Part shown: in pieces, positions 43,791-53,691 of the stretch | How positions within the stretch are numbered: the first letter of the stretch is position 1 | How the letters are laid out: each line of letters begins with the position of its first letter | NCBI RefSeq assembly: GCF_023923225.1 | Contig: NZ_CP099489.1 | Coordinates: 3,968,001-4,032,000 of the forward strand | Origin: Ornithinimicrobium faecis | GTDB taxonomy: Bacteria; Actinomycetota; Actinomycetes; Actinomycetales; Dermatophilaceae | Length of the DNA stretch: 64,000 nucleotides | Direction of reading: 5' to 3' | The notes under the pieces: model-generated | Told to the model about the DNA's origin: nothing | The model's database searches: none | The model's input: only the letters and a program-made list of their open reading frames with translations | Position numbers and translations under genes: made by a program

Positions 43791-44333
43791 TCAGGCGGTG
43801 CGCGCCTCAGGCCGCACGGCGCGGAAGCCAACGCCCCGCACGGCCTCGATGACGACCGGCGCGCCCTTCCTGGCGAGCTTGGCTCGCAAGCGCTTGACCA
43901 CGGCGTGGACCTGACTCGCGTCGCCCAGGTGATCGGTGCCCCAGACCTCGCGCACGATCTCGTCGAAGCGCCAGACACGGCCCGGCTCGTTGATCAGGCG
44001 GCGCAGGAGCGAGAACTCCAGGGGCGTCAACGTCACCTCGACGGAGCCGAAGCGCACGGCCCGGCGGTCCTCGTGGATGCGCACCCCGGGGGCGGCTGGC
44101 CGTTCACCCGCGGGCACGCTGCGGGGCTTGACGCCCACAGGTGGCGCCTGGCGCGACCCCATGAGGCTCTGGGCCACCTCGACAGAGGGGACCACGAGCA
44201 CCGAAGCGGTGGGGTCCAACTGGGATAACAGGGCGTTGCGCTCCTGCACGGTGGGGGCCACCAGAACAACTAACGGAGCTGACCGGGATGCCTGAAGATC
44301 GTGACGCGGCTCCGTTGCTGCTGTCTGGGTCAT
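43791..44333 (-). CDS. Winged-helix (OmpR-type) DNA-binding regulator, left of subtilase
   Basis: A 180-residue protein. Residues about 20-60 form a beta-alpha-beta stretch (APLVVLVAPTVQERNALLSQL) that resembles the start of a response-regulator receiver but lacks its acidic pocket and phospho-Asp. Residues about 95-175 are an OmpR/PhoB winged helix: EVTLTPLEFSLLRRLINEPG, DASQVHAVVKRLRAKLARKG and VRGVGFRAVRP. AAGGAG precedes ATG 44333. It lies on the far side of the 4.4-kb subtilase from a similar regulator (49144-49722). Confidence 0.85.
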   Translation of the reverse strand: MTQTAATEPRHDLQASRSAPLVVLVAPTVQERNALLSQLDPTASVLVVPSVEVAQSLMGSRQAPPVGVKPRSVPAGERPAAPGVRIHEDRRAVRFGSVEVTLTPLEFSLLRRLINEPGRVWRFDEIVREVWGTDHLGDASQVHAVVKRLRAKLARKGAPVVIEAVRGVGFRAVRPEARTA

Positions 44334-44486
44334 GCACCTGCTCCTTGCCCCGCCGCGGCCATCGCGGTCCTCGACTAACCTTCCGCGTACCCGCTGGTAA
44401 AGCAACGATCTTGAACAAGGCTTTAACGAAAAAGTACGTGCGAGATGCACCGCGTTCGCAGTGTTGTCCGCGAGGGAAGAGAGAGC

Positions 44487-44520
44487 GGCCCCGCCCGGAG
44501 CGTGTGCTCCGGACGGGGCC
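44487..44520 (-). terminator. Terminator after the giant subtilase gene
   Basis: A 14-bp stem (GGCCCCGCCCGGAG with one mismatch to its partner) closes a GTGTGC-type six-base loop. It begins 28 bp after the subtilase stop and separates that transcript from the regulator downstream. Confidence 0.85.
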
Positions 44521-44547
44521 GTCCGTCAGGTGATCCTCAGTGAGTGA

Positions 44548-47500
44548 TCAGCACCCGATCTTCGGGAGGTTGAAGTCCACCGAACGGACCCCGCCACGCT
44601 TGGGGTTCGTCTCAGCAAACTTCGGGCGCCACCCATCCTTGGCGGCGATCATCTGCACGCCACCCTTGGTGTTCTGGGTGTTGACCCAGGTGGCGTAGTC
44701 ACCCTCGGCGTCGGTGGCGAGCACCCAACCCGGGTGGTCACCGCGCTTCGGGGTGATGTCGACCGTGGCACCCTCGATGGCGACCGTTGCACTGTCGCAG
44801 TCCGTGCCCGAGACGTTGCCCATCAGCTTGCCCCAGGGACGGGGCGGGCTGACGTTCATCGTCACCGGGATGGTGTCGAAGGACTGCGGGGTGTTGGTGC
44901 TCACCTTGATGCCGGCGGTGTAGACACCCGGCTGGGCGACGTTGCCGTCGGTGGTGACGTCAACCTCGACGCTCTCACCGGCGGGCACGACGACCTCGGT
45001 GGCGCTCAGCGAGAGCCACGTGATGTCAGCGCCAGCGGCGCCACAGTCATCGAACCCGGGCAGGTACTCAGCGTCGGGCGTGGCGTTGAAGTTGCCCGAC
45101 GAGCCACCGAACTTGCCCACACCACACGCCATCGCGCCACGGTAGACCGCGGTGTTGGAGTTGGGCAGGTCAGTCCACTCCTCCGTCGCGGGGTCGTAGG
45201 CGAAGGTGGCGTTGGTGATGGTGCCACCCTGCACACCACCGTTGACAACGAGCATGCCGTTGGCAGCGGTGTACTGGCTGGCCCAGGTGTCAGCCGGAGC
45301 GTCCGCGATAGCGGTCCAGCTGTCCGAGTCCGGGCTGTAGACATACGACGCGGCCGTGCCGGCCGCACCGCTGTTGCCACCGGTGCAGAAGACCTCGCCG
45401 CCGATGCCGGCGCAGGAGGCGAAGGCCACCGACTCCGGGTAGTCGGCCAGGGTCTCCCAGGTGTCGCTCGCCGCGTCATACGCGGTGACCGAGTTCACCA
45501 TCGGCGTGCAGTTCGCGGTCGAGCAGCCACCGACGGAGTACAGCTTGCCGTCCGCAACTGCCTGGCCTGCGGCGGAGACCGCCACGGGGTTCTCGGCAAC
45601 CTCGGTCCAGCTGTCAGCACCCTCGTCATAGACGAAGGTCTCGCCAGTGGTGCCGGCCGCGACCCAACCGCCCGAGACGACGATCTGTCCGTTGACGACA
45701 CCCGTGGTGACCGCGTTGCGCGCGCTCGGCAGGGGTGCGACCTCGGTCCAGGTCATCTCGGCCTCGTCGTAGCGCTGCACGGTGTCATACGACGCCGAGC
45801 CAGAGCCACCACCGATGAGATACCAGGTGCCGTCCAGGTTGACCGCACGGCCGTCCATGTTGACCGAACCCAACTGCGTCAGGTCCGTCCACGGGTCGGC
45901 AGCGACGCCACGGGCGGCCGGCTCGCCGGCCGAACCCATCATCGAGTTCGCCTGCTGCGCGAACGAGACCTCAGCCTCGATCTCCTGCAGCGGTGCGCCC
46001 TGCGCCTCGTGCATCTCGCTCATCAGGTCCTTCTGGCCGTTGGCCCGCAGGATCTCGAAGTCACCGCCGACCTCGGACAGCTGCACCTCGGCAGCTCCCG
46101 AACCGGAGTTGGTGATGGTGAGCGTGTCGGTGATGGCGTCACCCAGCTGCAGATAGGTGGTGATCGTCGTGGGGTCGATCTCCACAAAGCCGGAGCCGAG
46201 GGTGAAGTCGGCACGGACGGCGCCGTCAGCGGCAACGTCCACGCTCTGGGTCATGCTCTCGAAGTTGCGGGCGGTGGCCTCAAAGTCGTGCGCACCGGTC
46301 AGCGTCGAGAAGATCCAGTAGAAGCCGTCACCCAGGTTCTCGTCATCCGGGGTGGCAACGGTGGTGCCGGACTCCTCAGGAGCCTCGACGCTGGTCACCG
46401 TCGCGCCGACGATGCCCTCACCGCTCTCGGTGCCCGCAACGGTGCCCACGACGTAGCCGCCGGCGATCGCCGGGTCACAGGTGCGGTTGCCGACGAAGAC
46501 GTCGTCAACCTGCCACCAGTAGTCGTAGCTCGCGGAGTAGTGAAAGCGGACCTGGACCTCGGACTGGCCAGCCGCAGCCGGAACCGGCACGACGACCTCA
46601 CCACGGGAGTCCGCGGTGTAGGTCTCCAGGGTCTCCCAGGTGGCTCCACCGTCGATGGACAGGTCCACGTTGCCGAACTCGCCAGAGCCGAGGAAGGCGT
46701 TGTAGTCGTGCTTGTAACCGATGACCGGCTCGGCCAGGTCACTCATGTCGACCACGGGGCTCACCAGGGTCGTGTCCTGGACGCCACCACTGCCAGCCTC
46801 GTCGCTGTCAGCGATCGCGAAACCGTCGGACCCGCCGGTCAGGTTGTCGCGTGCGCCGGGGTTGTCGAACGCCCACACCTGCTCGGTGCCGGCCTCGTCA
46901 GTGACGGTCCACCCCTCGGGGAGTGCCTCGCTGTCGAAGTTCTCGACGACTCCGTCCGAGTTGTGGGCGTAGCCCGGGGCGGTGCAGGTCTCGGTGTTGA
47001 CCTCGATCGCGGCGTCGGCGGTCTGTGCGCCGTCCACCGTGACCTCGACGGTCTGCGTGACATAGCCGGGGTACTGCGCCTGGAACTCCAGGGTGTAGGT
47101 CGCGCCCGTGGGCAGGTCGACGGAGTAGGCGCCGGTTGCCGGGTCGGTGTAGCTGGACAGGTCGGTCCCTGCCACGCTGACCTTGGCATACAGCGGCCAG
47201 CCGTGACCGGAGCCGTCGGTGACGGTGCCGGAGACGGTCGCAGACGGCATCGCCTCGAGTGCGAAGTCAACAGCGACCTCGCCCCCTGCAGTGACGGTGG
47301 CGTCGGCGGTCTCGGTGCCATAACCAAACATGCTCGCGGTGACCTCGTAGTCGCCGGCGGTGACCAGAGCGGAGTAGTTGCCCTCGTCGTCGGTGACCAT
47401 GGAGCGCTCGATCGGGCCTACGGCCTCGATGGAGGCGCCCGCCAGGGCGTCGCCGGTCTCAGCGTCGGTGACTGCACCGTTCAGGGTGCCGGTGTCACCG

Positions 47501-48951
47501 GTCGGAGCGGCCTCAACCAGCGCCAGTGCGTCCAGACGGCCCTCGCCGAAGACGTTGTTGTCCGCGGCGGTGCCGCCACACGAGGTGTCATCGGTGTCGA
47601 TGGCGGTGCCATCGAAGAGGGCACGCGTGCCCTCGATGTCACCGACGAGTCCGGGGGCCGCAGACCACAGCAGTGCGACAGCGCCCGCGGCGTGCGGGGC
47701 GGCCATCGACGTGCCGGTGTAGTTGGCGTAGCCACCACCCGGGACAGAGGAGCGCACGTTGCTGCCGGGGGCGGAGATGTTGGGCTTGATCTCGCCGTCC
47801 TGGCCCGCGCCCTTGCCCGAGCTGTTCGCGATCGCGTGACTCGAGGTGTAGTTGCCGACGGAGTAGGTGATGATCCGGCTGCCCGGGGCACCCGAGGTGT
47901 TACAGGCAGGACCGCTGTTGCCGTTGGCCCACATGCTGAAGATGCCCGCGGCATCCCAGGCCTCGATCACGTCCTCCATGAAGGGGTCGTTGCTCGGTGC
48001 CGTGGTGCCCCAGGAGTTGTTGATCACGTGGGGGCGCTTGGACGTGTCCGGCTCGGAGCCATCCAGCTTGGTCGGGGCCAGCATCCACTGGCCGGAGTCG
48101 ATCAGAGCCTGGTCGGTGGGGCAGCAACCGTTCGCTGCGATCCAGGTGGCTCCCGGTGCGACACCGATCTGGTTCTCGCCACCGTCGTCGCCGACCATGG
48201 TGCCCATCGTGTGGGAGCCGTGGCCATTGGTGTCAACGGGCTCGTCCGGCGAGGTGCCGGCGGCGTCATACCAGTTGTAGTCGTGGGTGAAGCTGCCATC
48301 GCCGTTGTTGCCGCGGTACTGGTTCACCAGCGCCGGGTGGTCATACTGCACACCCGTGTCGATGTTGCCGACCACGATGCCCTCGCCGTGAACCCCGAAG
48401 GTGTCCCAGACGTCGTTGGCGTTGATGTCCTCGACGCCCCACTCCAGGGCGGACGGAGCCATCTCGCGCTCGCCCTCCACCAGTTCGGGCGCTTCATAGG
48501 TCGTCGTCGGGTAAATCCCCTCGACACCACTGTCCGCCGCCAGCGAGTTGACGAGAGACTCATCACCACTGTTGATCCGGATCGCGTTGGTGGCCCAGAA
48601 CGCTTCGTATTCCACGCCGTCAGCGTCGAGCTGAGCGCGGATGTCCTTCTGGCTTGCTGCTGCACTGTCGTTCAGCGCACTGAAGACCGCCTTGCCGCGC
48701 GCGTCCCAGTCTTTGATCTCCTTGAACTGCGACATGTCTGGACGCGCATCAAAGCGCACCCAGAAGTCGGCAGCGCCCTTCTCAGCAATCTGGGCGGTGA
48801 CCTCCTCGCTCACATCGGCGTCCGCCTTGACGGGTTCCCCTGGGGTTCCCATGTCAGCGTTCGCAGTGCTCATACCTAACCCCGATGCGATCAGCGATGC
48901 GCCGGCAATAGATGCCAGCCATCGGCGCGCACGGTGTCCGTGTACGGCCAC
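44548..48951 (-). CDS. Giant secreted subtilase with CarboxypepD_reg, choice-of-anchor and Kelch-like modules
   Basis: A 1467-residue exported S8 protease. The signal peptide spans about residues 1-33 (RRWLASIAGASLIASGLGM, then ANA). Triad: Asp near 199 in VVGNIDTGVQYDHPALV, His near 247 in GHGSHTMGTMVGDDGGE, Ser near 415 in YTGTSMAAPHAAGAVALLW. Then carboxypeptidase-regulatory-like folds (about 485-650), a choice-of-anchor-J/MAM-like segment with EGWTVTDEAGTEQVWAFDNP (about 690-840), further such folds, and five or so Kelch-like blades (WYLIGGGSG, IVVSGGWVAAG, LYSVGGCS, VFCTGGNSG, LVVNGGVQGG; about 1080-1320). The GTG start at 48951 is preferred: it has GAGGAGGAG, and the ATG at 49002 falls on the promoter. 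Confidence 0.92.
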   Translation of the reverse strand: MAVHGHRARRWLASIAGASLIASGLGMSTANADMGTPGEPVKADADVSEEVTAQIAEKGAADFWVRFDARPDMSQFKEIKDWDARGKAVFSALNDSAAASQKDIRAQLDADGVEYEAFWATNAIRINSGDESLVNSLAADSGVEGIYPTTTYEAPELVEGEREMAPSALEWGVEDINANDVWDTFGVHGEGIVVGNIDTGVQYDHPALVNQYRGNNGDGSFTHDYNWYDAAGTSPDEPVDTNGHGSHTMGTMVGDDGGENQIGVAPGATWIAANGCCPTDQALIDSGQWMLAPTKLDGSEPDTSKRPHVINNSWGTTAPSNDPFMEDVIEAWDAAGIFSMWANGNSGPACNTSGAPGSRIITYSVGNYTSSHAIANSSGKGAGQDGEIKPNISAPGSNVRSSVPGGGYANYTGTSMAAPHAAGAVALLWSAAPGLVGDIEGTRALFDGTAIDTDDTSCGGTAADNNVFGEGRLDALALVEAAPTGDTGTLNGAVTDAETGDALAGASIEAVGPIERSMVTDDEGNYSALVTAGDYEVTASMFGYGTETADATVTAGGEVAVDFALEAMPSATVSGTVTDGSGHGWPLYAKVSVAGTDLSSYTDPATGAYSVDLPTGATYTLEFQAQYPGYVTQTVEVTVDGAQTADAAIEVNTETCTAPGYAHNSDGVVENFDSEALPEGWTVTDEAGTEQVWAFDNPGARDNLTGGSDGFAIADSDEAGSGGVQDTTLVSPVVDMSDLAEPVIGYKHDYNAFLGSGEFGNVDLSIDGGATWETLETYTADSRGEVVVPVPAAAGQSEVQVRFHYSASYDYWWQVDDVFVGNRTCDPAIAGGYVVGTVAGTESGEGIVGATVTSVEAPEESGTTVATPDDENLGDGFYWIFSTLTGAHDFEATARNFESMTQSVDVAADGAVRADFTLGSGFVEIDPTTITTYLQLGDAITDTLTITNSGSGAAEVQLSEVGGDFEILRANGQKDLMSEMHEAQGAPLQEIEAEVSFAQQANSMMGSAGEPAARGVAADPWTDLTQLGSVNMDGRAVNLDGTWYLIGGGSGSASYDTVQRYDEAEMTWTEVAPLPSARNAVTTGVVNGQIVVSGGWVAAGTTGETFVYDEGADSWTEVAENPVAVSAAGQAVADGKLYSVGGCSTANCTPMVNSVTAYDAASDTWETLADYPESVAFASCAGIGGEVFCTGGNSGAAGTAASYVYSPDSDSWTAIADAPADTWASQYTAANGMLVVNGGVQGGTITNATFAYDPATEEWTDLPNSNTAVYRGAMACGVGKFGGSSGNFNATPDAEYLPGFDDCGAAGADITWLSLSATEVVVPAGESVEVDVTTDGNVAQPGVYTAGIKVSTNTPQSFDTIPVTMNVSPPRPWGKLMGNVSGTDCDSATVAIEGATVDITPKRGDHPGWVLATDAEGDYATWVNTQNTKGGVQMIAAKDGWRPKFAETNPKRGGVRSVDFNLPKIGC

Positions 48952-49005
48952 GACTCCTCCTCTTACGGTGGGTGACACCGAGGGATCACCCCCGGTTATC
49001 AACCG

Positions 49006-49062
49006 AACCTAGGAAAACCCTGAGAGTCCTACAACAACAACACATGGGCAATCCATGGGCAA
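49006..49062 (-). promoter_or_regulatory. Subtilase promoter with 11-bp-spaced direct repeats
   Basis: Read leftward: -35 TTGTAG (complement of 49029-49034), 17 bp, -10 TAGGTT (complement of 49006-49011). Just upstream of the -35 are two copies of CATGGGCAA (49043-49051 and 49054-49062), 11 bp apart; on the transcribed side they read TTGCCCATG twice. Direct repeats one helical turn apart beside a -35 are how OmpR/PhoB and SARP activators bind. Two genes for such winged-helix proteins flank this protease. Confidence 0.6.
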
Positions 49063-49143
49063 CGTAAACATCTGCCGGACAACGCAATTGGAGCAGCAAC
49101 GCCAAAATGACCGCCCGGTCCGGGCGGCATGGAGGGTCAGCAG

Positions 49144-49722
49144 TCAGCTGCCGAGCGCCTCCTTGGGTGCACCCGAGCGTGGGTGCTGGACCAGTCGGAA
49201 GCCGAGACCACGAACTGCTTCCAGCAGCACTGGGGCGCGGAGCTCGGCGAGCTTTGTGCGCAGGCGTCCGATGGCGGCATGCATGTGGGCACCATTGCCC
49301 AGATAGGCGGTGTGCCACCCGACCTGCGAGAGCTGCTCAAAAGTCACCACCTGTCCCGCGCGGGGGACCAGATAGCGCAGGAGGGCAAACTCCAGGCGGG
49401 TGAGCTGGACCTCGCGGTCGGCCACCGCCAGGGAGAGCCGGTCCTCGCGAAGGCGCAGGGGCAACTCCTGTGGACGTCCGCCGCGCGGCGGGCCGCTCGC
49501 CCCGGGTGGGCCCGGCTGCCGTCGTCCGCGCCCGGAGGCGCCGGGCAGTCGGGCCAGCACACGGCGGGCCTCGGTGATGTCGGAGGCAAGAAGGATCGGT
49601 GTCTCGATCGGCAAGCCAGCGCTGAGCGCGAGTCGCTGCTCCGCAGTGTCGGCGACGATCAGGACGAGGGGCTCTGGCTCAGGGACGGGTCCAGACGCAG
49701 GAGCATGGACTGTTTGCTCCAT
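49144..49722 (-). CDS. Winged-helix (OmpR-type) DNA-binding regulator, right of subtilase
   Basis: A 192-residue protein with the same layout as the regulator at 43791: a degenerate receiver-like N-terminus (EPLVLIVADTAEQRLALSAGL), a Gly/Pro/Arg-rich linker, and an OmpR-like winged helix with QLTRLEFALLRYLVPRAGQV, HMHAAIGRLRTKLAELRAPV and VRGLGFRLVQHP. No phospho-acceptor Asp and no sensor kinase gene are visible. GGGGAGG precedes the ATG. It is directly upstream of the protease promoter on the same strand. Close similarity to its partner suggests duplication. Confidence 0.85.
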   Translation of the reverse strand: MEQTVHAPASGPVPEPEPLVLIVADTAEQRLALSAGLPIETPILLASDITEARRVLARLPGASGRGRRQPGPPGASGPPRGGRPQELPLRLREDRLSLAVADREVQLTRLEFALLRYLVPRAGQVVTFEQLSQVGWHTAYLGNGAHMHAAIGRLRTKLAELRAPVLLEAVRGLGFRLVQHPRSGAPKEALGS

Positions 49723-49927
49723 GCGTGCACCTCCCCGTGCCCCACCACCCGTCTCCCTGGGTGTTGGCTTCTATTTACCTGCACGTCAACGGCACAGGGC
49801 AAGGGGCTTGGCGCAGAATTGACCGAAGGATGGCCAAGGATTGGGGTCCTCGTGCCAGGAACCCGACCAAGAGCAGTCCCCAGGGCTTCGGGACGGGGCC
49901 CCGGGACAAGCCCCCGGAGGAGGTCGT

Positions 49928-49968
49928 CAGAGGACGTCGTCAGAGGGCGTCACCAGAGGCGTCAGAGG
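49928..49968. repeat. 13-bp direct repeat at the 3' end of the FemX gene
   Basis: CAGAGG with its GTCGT lead-in recurs at 49928, 49941 and 49954 (13-bp steps) and then at 49963 (9 bp). The last unit overlaps the stop codon of the FemX gene. The upstream 200 bp hold the regulator's promoter region, where I could not fix a -10/-35 pair. Confidence 0.6.
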
Positions 49969-51065
49969 ATGTCGTCGGTGGTGCCGCGGGTGCGCTTGTT
50001 GAGCAGATCCTTGCGCACGCGGAGCGCCTTGACGAGGGGCTGGGCCAGCGGCGACAGTCGCAGGTCGTAGGCAGGGAACCACACGCGGTGCGTGCTGAAC
50101 TTCAGCTTCATCTTGAAGACGCCGAAAGAGTGCTTGGACTCATCGAGTCGGCGCGGCACGCCCCAGAAGTCGAAGGTGCCGTAGCCGTGCTCCTTGGCAT
50201 CGAGCATCGCGTTCCAGTAGAAGGCGTCGGGAGCCTTGGCGTCCTTGCGCTTGTCCCCGGTGGTCGGGGGCCGCTCGTCCCGGATGCTGCCGCCATACAG
50301 ATAGGCCGTGGTGTCACCCAGGCCGAGGAAGAAGCCTCCTGCGAGCGCCTTGCCCTCGTGCCGGGACAGGACGGTGTAGGTCTCCCCGCCGAACTGGTTG
50401 CCCGCGTCCCGCAGCGCCTCGTAGTAGGCGCGCGGGAAGGACCCCAACTGGGCGCGCTCGTTGGTGGCGGAGAAGATCTCCCAGAACGCTTCGAAGTCGT
50501 CATCGCGGCCAGCCTCGACGCCCATCCGGTCGGCAGTGCGCACGTTGCGCCGCGCCATCTTGTGCAGGCCGGCGAACATGTCATCCTCGCTGAGGCTCAG
50601 GTCGGCGAGGATGGTGTGCTCGGGCTGCTCGGTCTGGGAGCGTCGGAACGGGCCGATGGACTCGGGGATGGTGGCCTGATCTGCCTCGAAGTCCTCGGTG
50701 ATCAGGTCATCCGGTCGACCCACCTCGACCGGCTTGGGTGGCTCCACCTTGAGATAGGCGTCGGTGCGCCGCGCCAGCGTGCGCAGCGGGGCAGCCAGGT
50801 CGGGCAGCAGGTCGAGGGACTCCAGCGCCGGCCCGCGTGGTGCATAGAGGACGCTCACCCCTGGCACCAGGGGTTTGCGGAGGAGTTGCAACGCTCCGAC
50901 CGTGCTGCCCTGGTCGTTGCGGATCAGGAACCGGCGAGGTTGTTGTCCCAGGACTCGACGTGCCTCGCCGTAACCCCAACCCTGGAGCGGATTGCTCAGG
51001 GGGAGGGCTGCGACAGCAGCATTGAACGCGCGGGGGTCATGGGACTCGTGGAGATGCAGGGGCAC
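49962..51065 (-). CDS. FemABX-type peptidoglycan branching aminoacyltransferase
   Basis: A 367-residue protein with two GNAT-like domains, as in FemX/FmhB, which adds the first branch amino acid to lipid II using aminoacyl-tRNA. Marks: SNPLQGWGYGEARRVLGQQP, VSVLYAPRGPALESLDLLPD, HKMARRNVRTADRMGVEAG and the closing HGYGTFDFWGVPRRLDESKH. The amino acid added cannot be predicted. The start is taken as GTG at 51065. It is leftward after a very strong terminator, so it has its own promoter or reads from within. Confidence 0.88.
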   Translation of the reverse strand: MPLHLHESHDPRAFNAAVAALPLSNPLQGWGYGEARRVLGQQPRRFLIRNDQGSTVGALQLLRKPLVPGVSVLYAPRGPALESLDLLPDLAAPLRTLARRTDAYLKVEPPKPVEVGRPDDLITEDFEADQATIPESIGPFRRSQTEQPEHTILADLSLSEDDMFAGLHKMARRNVRTADRMGVEAGRDDDFEAFWEIFSATNERAQLGSFPRAYYEALRDAGNQFGGETYTVLSRHEGKALAGGFFLGLGDTTAYLYGGSIRDERPPTTGDKRKDAKAPDAFYWNAMLDAKEHGYGTFDFWGVPRRLDESKHSFGVFKMKLKFSTHRVWFPAYDLRLSPLAQPLVKALRVRKDLLNKRTRGTTDDIL

Positions 51066-51094
51066 CCCCCAAATCTAGGTCATCCGAGCCGCGA

Positions 51095-51137
51095 AACAGA
51101 CCACCCGCCGTGCCCAGGGCACGGCGGGTGGTCTGTT
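51095..51137 (-). terminator. Perfect 21-bp-arm terminator after clpC
   Basis: The arms (starting AACAGACCACCCGCCG) are perfect over 21 bp and separated by a single central base, so 43 bp form one hairpin. A short T-containing tail follows on the plus side. It starts 13 bp after the clpC stop. Confidence 0.9.
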
Positions 51138-51150
51138 CTGACGGGTCGAC

Positions 51151-53691
51151 TCAGGAGCCGGTCTCGGCCTGACCGGTCTCGCCGCCACCGACTCCGCTCG
51201 CCTCCACGGGCACGGTGTCTGGCGTCTGCGACTTCTCCTCGCCGGTGAAGGTGAACTCACCGGTGCGGTCCTCAGAGGTCGCATCGACCAGGACAATCTG
51301 CCCGGGCTGCAGCTCGCCGTAGAGGATCTTCTCGGACAACGCGTCCTCGATCTCGCGCTGGATGGCACGACGCAGCGGCCGGGCGCCCAGCACTGGGTCG
51401 TAGCCCTTCAGGGCGAGCAGCTTCTTGGCCGTGGGCGTGAGCTCGATGCCCATGTCCTTGTCCTTGAGGCGCTCGTCCAGGCTGGCGACCATCAGGTCGA
51501 CGATCTGGACGATCTCGTCCTGCGAGAGCTGCGGGAAGACGATCGTGTCGTCGACACGGTTGAGGAACTCGGGGCGGAAGTGCTGCTTGAGCTCGTCCGT
51601 CACCTTGTTCTTCATGCGCTCGTAGTCGCTGCTGCCGTCGTTGCCGCCGGAGAAGCCCAACGAGACGCCCTTGGCGATGTCCCGGGTGCCCAAGTTGGTC
51701 GTCATGATGATGACGGTGTTCTTGAAGTCCACCACGCGCCCCTGGGCGTCGGTCAGACGGCCGTCCTCCAGGATCTGCAACAGGCTGTTGAAGATGTCCG
51801 GGTGGGCCTTCTCGACCTCGTCGAAGAGCACCACTGAGAATGGCTTGCGGCGGACCTTCTCGGTCAGCTGCCCACCCTCTTCGTAGCCGACATAGCCGGG
51901 GGGCGAGCCGAACATCCGCGAGACGGTGTGCTTCTCGGAGTATTCGGACATGTCCAGGGTGATCAGCGCGTCCTCGTCGCCGAACAGGAACTCCGCCAGC
52001 GTCTTGGCGAGCTCGGTCTTGCCGACGCCCGTGGGGCCGGCGAAGATGAACGAACCACCCGGACGGCGGGGGTCCTTCAGGCCGGCGCGGGTGCGCCGGA
52101 TCGCCTGGGAGAGCGCGCCGATGGCCTCGTTCATGCCGACGATCCGCTTGTGCAGCTCGTCCTCCATGTTGAGCAGTCGGCTGGACTCCTCCTCGCTCAG
52201 CTTGATCACGGGGATGCCGGTCGCCGCGGCCAGGACCTCAGCGATCAATTCCTCGTCGACCTCGGCCACGACGTCCATGTCGCCGGACTTCCACTCCTTC
52301 TCCCGCTCGGCCCGCGCCTGGGTGAGCTTGTGCTCCTCGTCGCGCAGGCGGGCGGCCTTCTCGAAGTCCTGGGCGTCGATCGCCGACTCCTTCTCGCGCT
52401 TGGCGTGCGAGATCTTCTCGTCAAACTCCCGCAGGTCCGGCGGGGCGGTCATCCGGCGGATCCGCAACCGGGCACCGGCCTCGTCGATCAGGTCGATCGC
52501 CTTGTCCGGAAGGTAGCGGTCGTTGACGTAGCGGTCGGCCATCGTTGCCGCTGCGACCAGGGCACCGTCGGTGATCGAGACGCGGTGGTGCGCCTCATAA
52601 CGGTCCCGCAGACCCTTGAGGATCTCGATGGCGTGGCTCAGGGTCGGCTCGTTGACCTGGATCGGCTGGAAGCGGCGCTCGAGCGCGGCGTCCTTCTCGA
52701 TGTGCTTGCGGTATTCGTCCAGGGTGGTGGCACCGATGGTCTGCAGCTCGCCGCGGGCCAGCATCGGCTTGAGGATGCTGGCGGCGTCGATCGCGCCCTC
52801 GGCGGCTCCTGCCCCGACGAGGGTGTGGATCTCGTCGATGAACAGGATGATGTCGCCGCGGGTGCGGATCTCCTTGAGCACCTTCTTGAGGCGCTCCTCG
52901 AAGTCACCGCGATAGCGGGAGCCAGCCACCAGCGAGCCGAGGTCGAGGGTGTAGAGCTGCTTGTCCTTCAGCGTCTCGGGCACCTCGCCGCGCACGATGT
53001 CGCTGGCCAGCCCCTCGACGACGGCCGTCTTGCCGACGCCGGGCTCACCGATGAGGACCGGGTTGTTCTTGGTCCGGCGAGACAGCACCTGCATGACCCG
53101 CTCGATCTCTGAGTTGCGACCGATGACGGGGTCGAGCTTGCCCTCGCGGGCGGCCTGGGTCAGGTTGCGACCGAACTGGTCGAGGACCAGGGAGCCAGCG
53201 GGCGTGCCCTCCTGAGCGCCAGCACCGACGCCAGCGGTCGCGGCCTCCTTGCCCTGATAGCCAGACAGCAGCTGGATGACCTGTTGGCGCACCCGGTTGA
53301 GGTCGGCGCCGAGCTTGATCAGCACCTGGGCGGCAACGCCCTCACCCTCGCGGATGAGGCCGAGCAGGATGTGCTCGGTGCCGATGTAGTTGTGGCCGAG
53401 CTGCAGACCCTCACGCAGGCTCAGCTCAAGGACCTTCTTGGCACGGGGCGTGAAGGGGATGTGGCCGGTGGGCGACTGCTGGCCCTGGCCGATGATCTCC
53501 TGCACCTGCTCGCGGACAGCGTCCAGCGAGATGTCAAGGGTCTCCAGCGCTTTGGCGGCGACCCCTTCTCCCTCGTGGATGAGGCCGAGCAGGATGTGCT
53601 CAGTGCCGATGTAGTTGTGGTTGAGCATCCGCGCTTCTTCTTGCGCGAGCACCACCACTCGGCGGGCGCGGTCGGTAAACCGTTCGAACAT
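51151..53691 (-). CDS. clpC: ATP-dependent Clp protease ATPase subunit ClpC
   Basis: An 846-residue Hsp100 unfoldase that feeds ClpP. The N-terminal double Clp repeat has [20 protein letters not shown] and two [14 protein letters not shown] copies. AAA1 holds [14 protein letters not shown] and [15 protein letters not shown]; the UVR segment has [23 protein letters not shown]2 holds [19 protein letters not shown]. The C-terminal tail of about 30 residues is Gly/Val/Thr-rich. CAGGAG precedes ATG 53691; the open frame to 53910 is not Clp-like. No CtsR gene or box is visible, consistent with other control in actinobacteria. Confidence 0.97.
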   Translation of the reverse strand: MFERFTDRARRVVVLAQEEARMLNHNYIGTEHILLGLIHEGEGVAAKALETLDISLDAVREQVQEIIGQGQQSPTGHIPFTPRAKKVLELSLREGLQLGHNYIGTEHILLGLIREGEGVAAQVLIKLGADLNRVRQQVIQLLSGYQGKEAATAGVGAGAQEGTPAGSLVLDQFGRNLTQAAREGKLDPVIGRNSEIERVMQVLSRRTKNNPVLIGEPGVGKTAVVEGLASDIVRGEVPETLKDKQLYTLDLGSLVAGSRYRGDFEERLKKVLKEIRTRGDIILFIDEIHTLVGAGAAEGAIDAASILKPMLARGELQTIGATTLDEYRKHIEKDAALERRFQPIQVNEPTLSHAIEILKGLRDRYEAHHRVSITDGALVAAATMADRYVNDRYLPDKAIDLIDEAGARLRIRRMTAPPDLREFDEKISHAKREKESAIDAQDFEKAARLRDEEHKLTQARAEREKEWKSGDMDVVAEVDEELIAEVLAAATGIPVIKLSEEESSRLLNMEDELHKRIVGMNEAIGALSQAIRRTRAGLKDPRRPGGSFIFAGPTGVGKTELAKTLAEFLFGDEDALITLDMSEYSEKHTVSRMFGSPPGYVGYEEGGQLTEKVRRKPFSVVLFDEVEKAHPDIFNSLLQILEDGRLTDAQGRVVDFKNTVIIMTTNLGTRDIAKGVSLGFSGGNDGSSDYERMKNKVTDELKQHFRPEFLNRVDDTIVFPQLSQDEIVQIVDLMVASLDERLKDKDMGIELTPTAKKLLALKGYDPVLGARPLRRAIQREIEDALSEKILYGELQPGQIVLVDATSEDRTGEFTFTGEEKSQTPDTVPVEASGVGGGETGQAETGS

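Noticed and set aside
44734..48879. 1381-codon rightward open frame opposite the giant subtilase
   Set aside because: The leftward frame has a signal peptide, catalytic triad and several known modules. The rightward product is Arg/Gly/Val-rich without any fold signature.
36178..48951. A mobile island containing both subtilases
   Set aside because: radA, disA and mutY between them are core genes in normal order, and no integrase, tRNA or end repeat is seen.
49826..49845. AAGGAT direct repeat upstream of the right regulator as an operator
   Set aside because: The copies are 10 bp apart, not 11, and differ from the CATGGGCAA repeats at the protease promoter.
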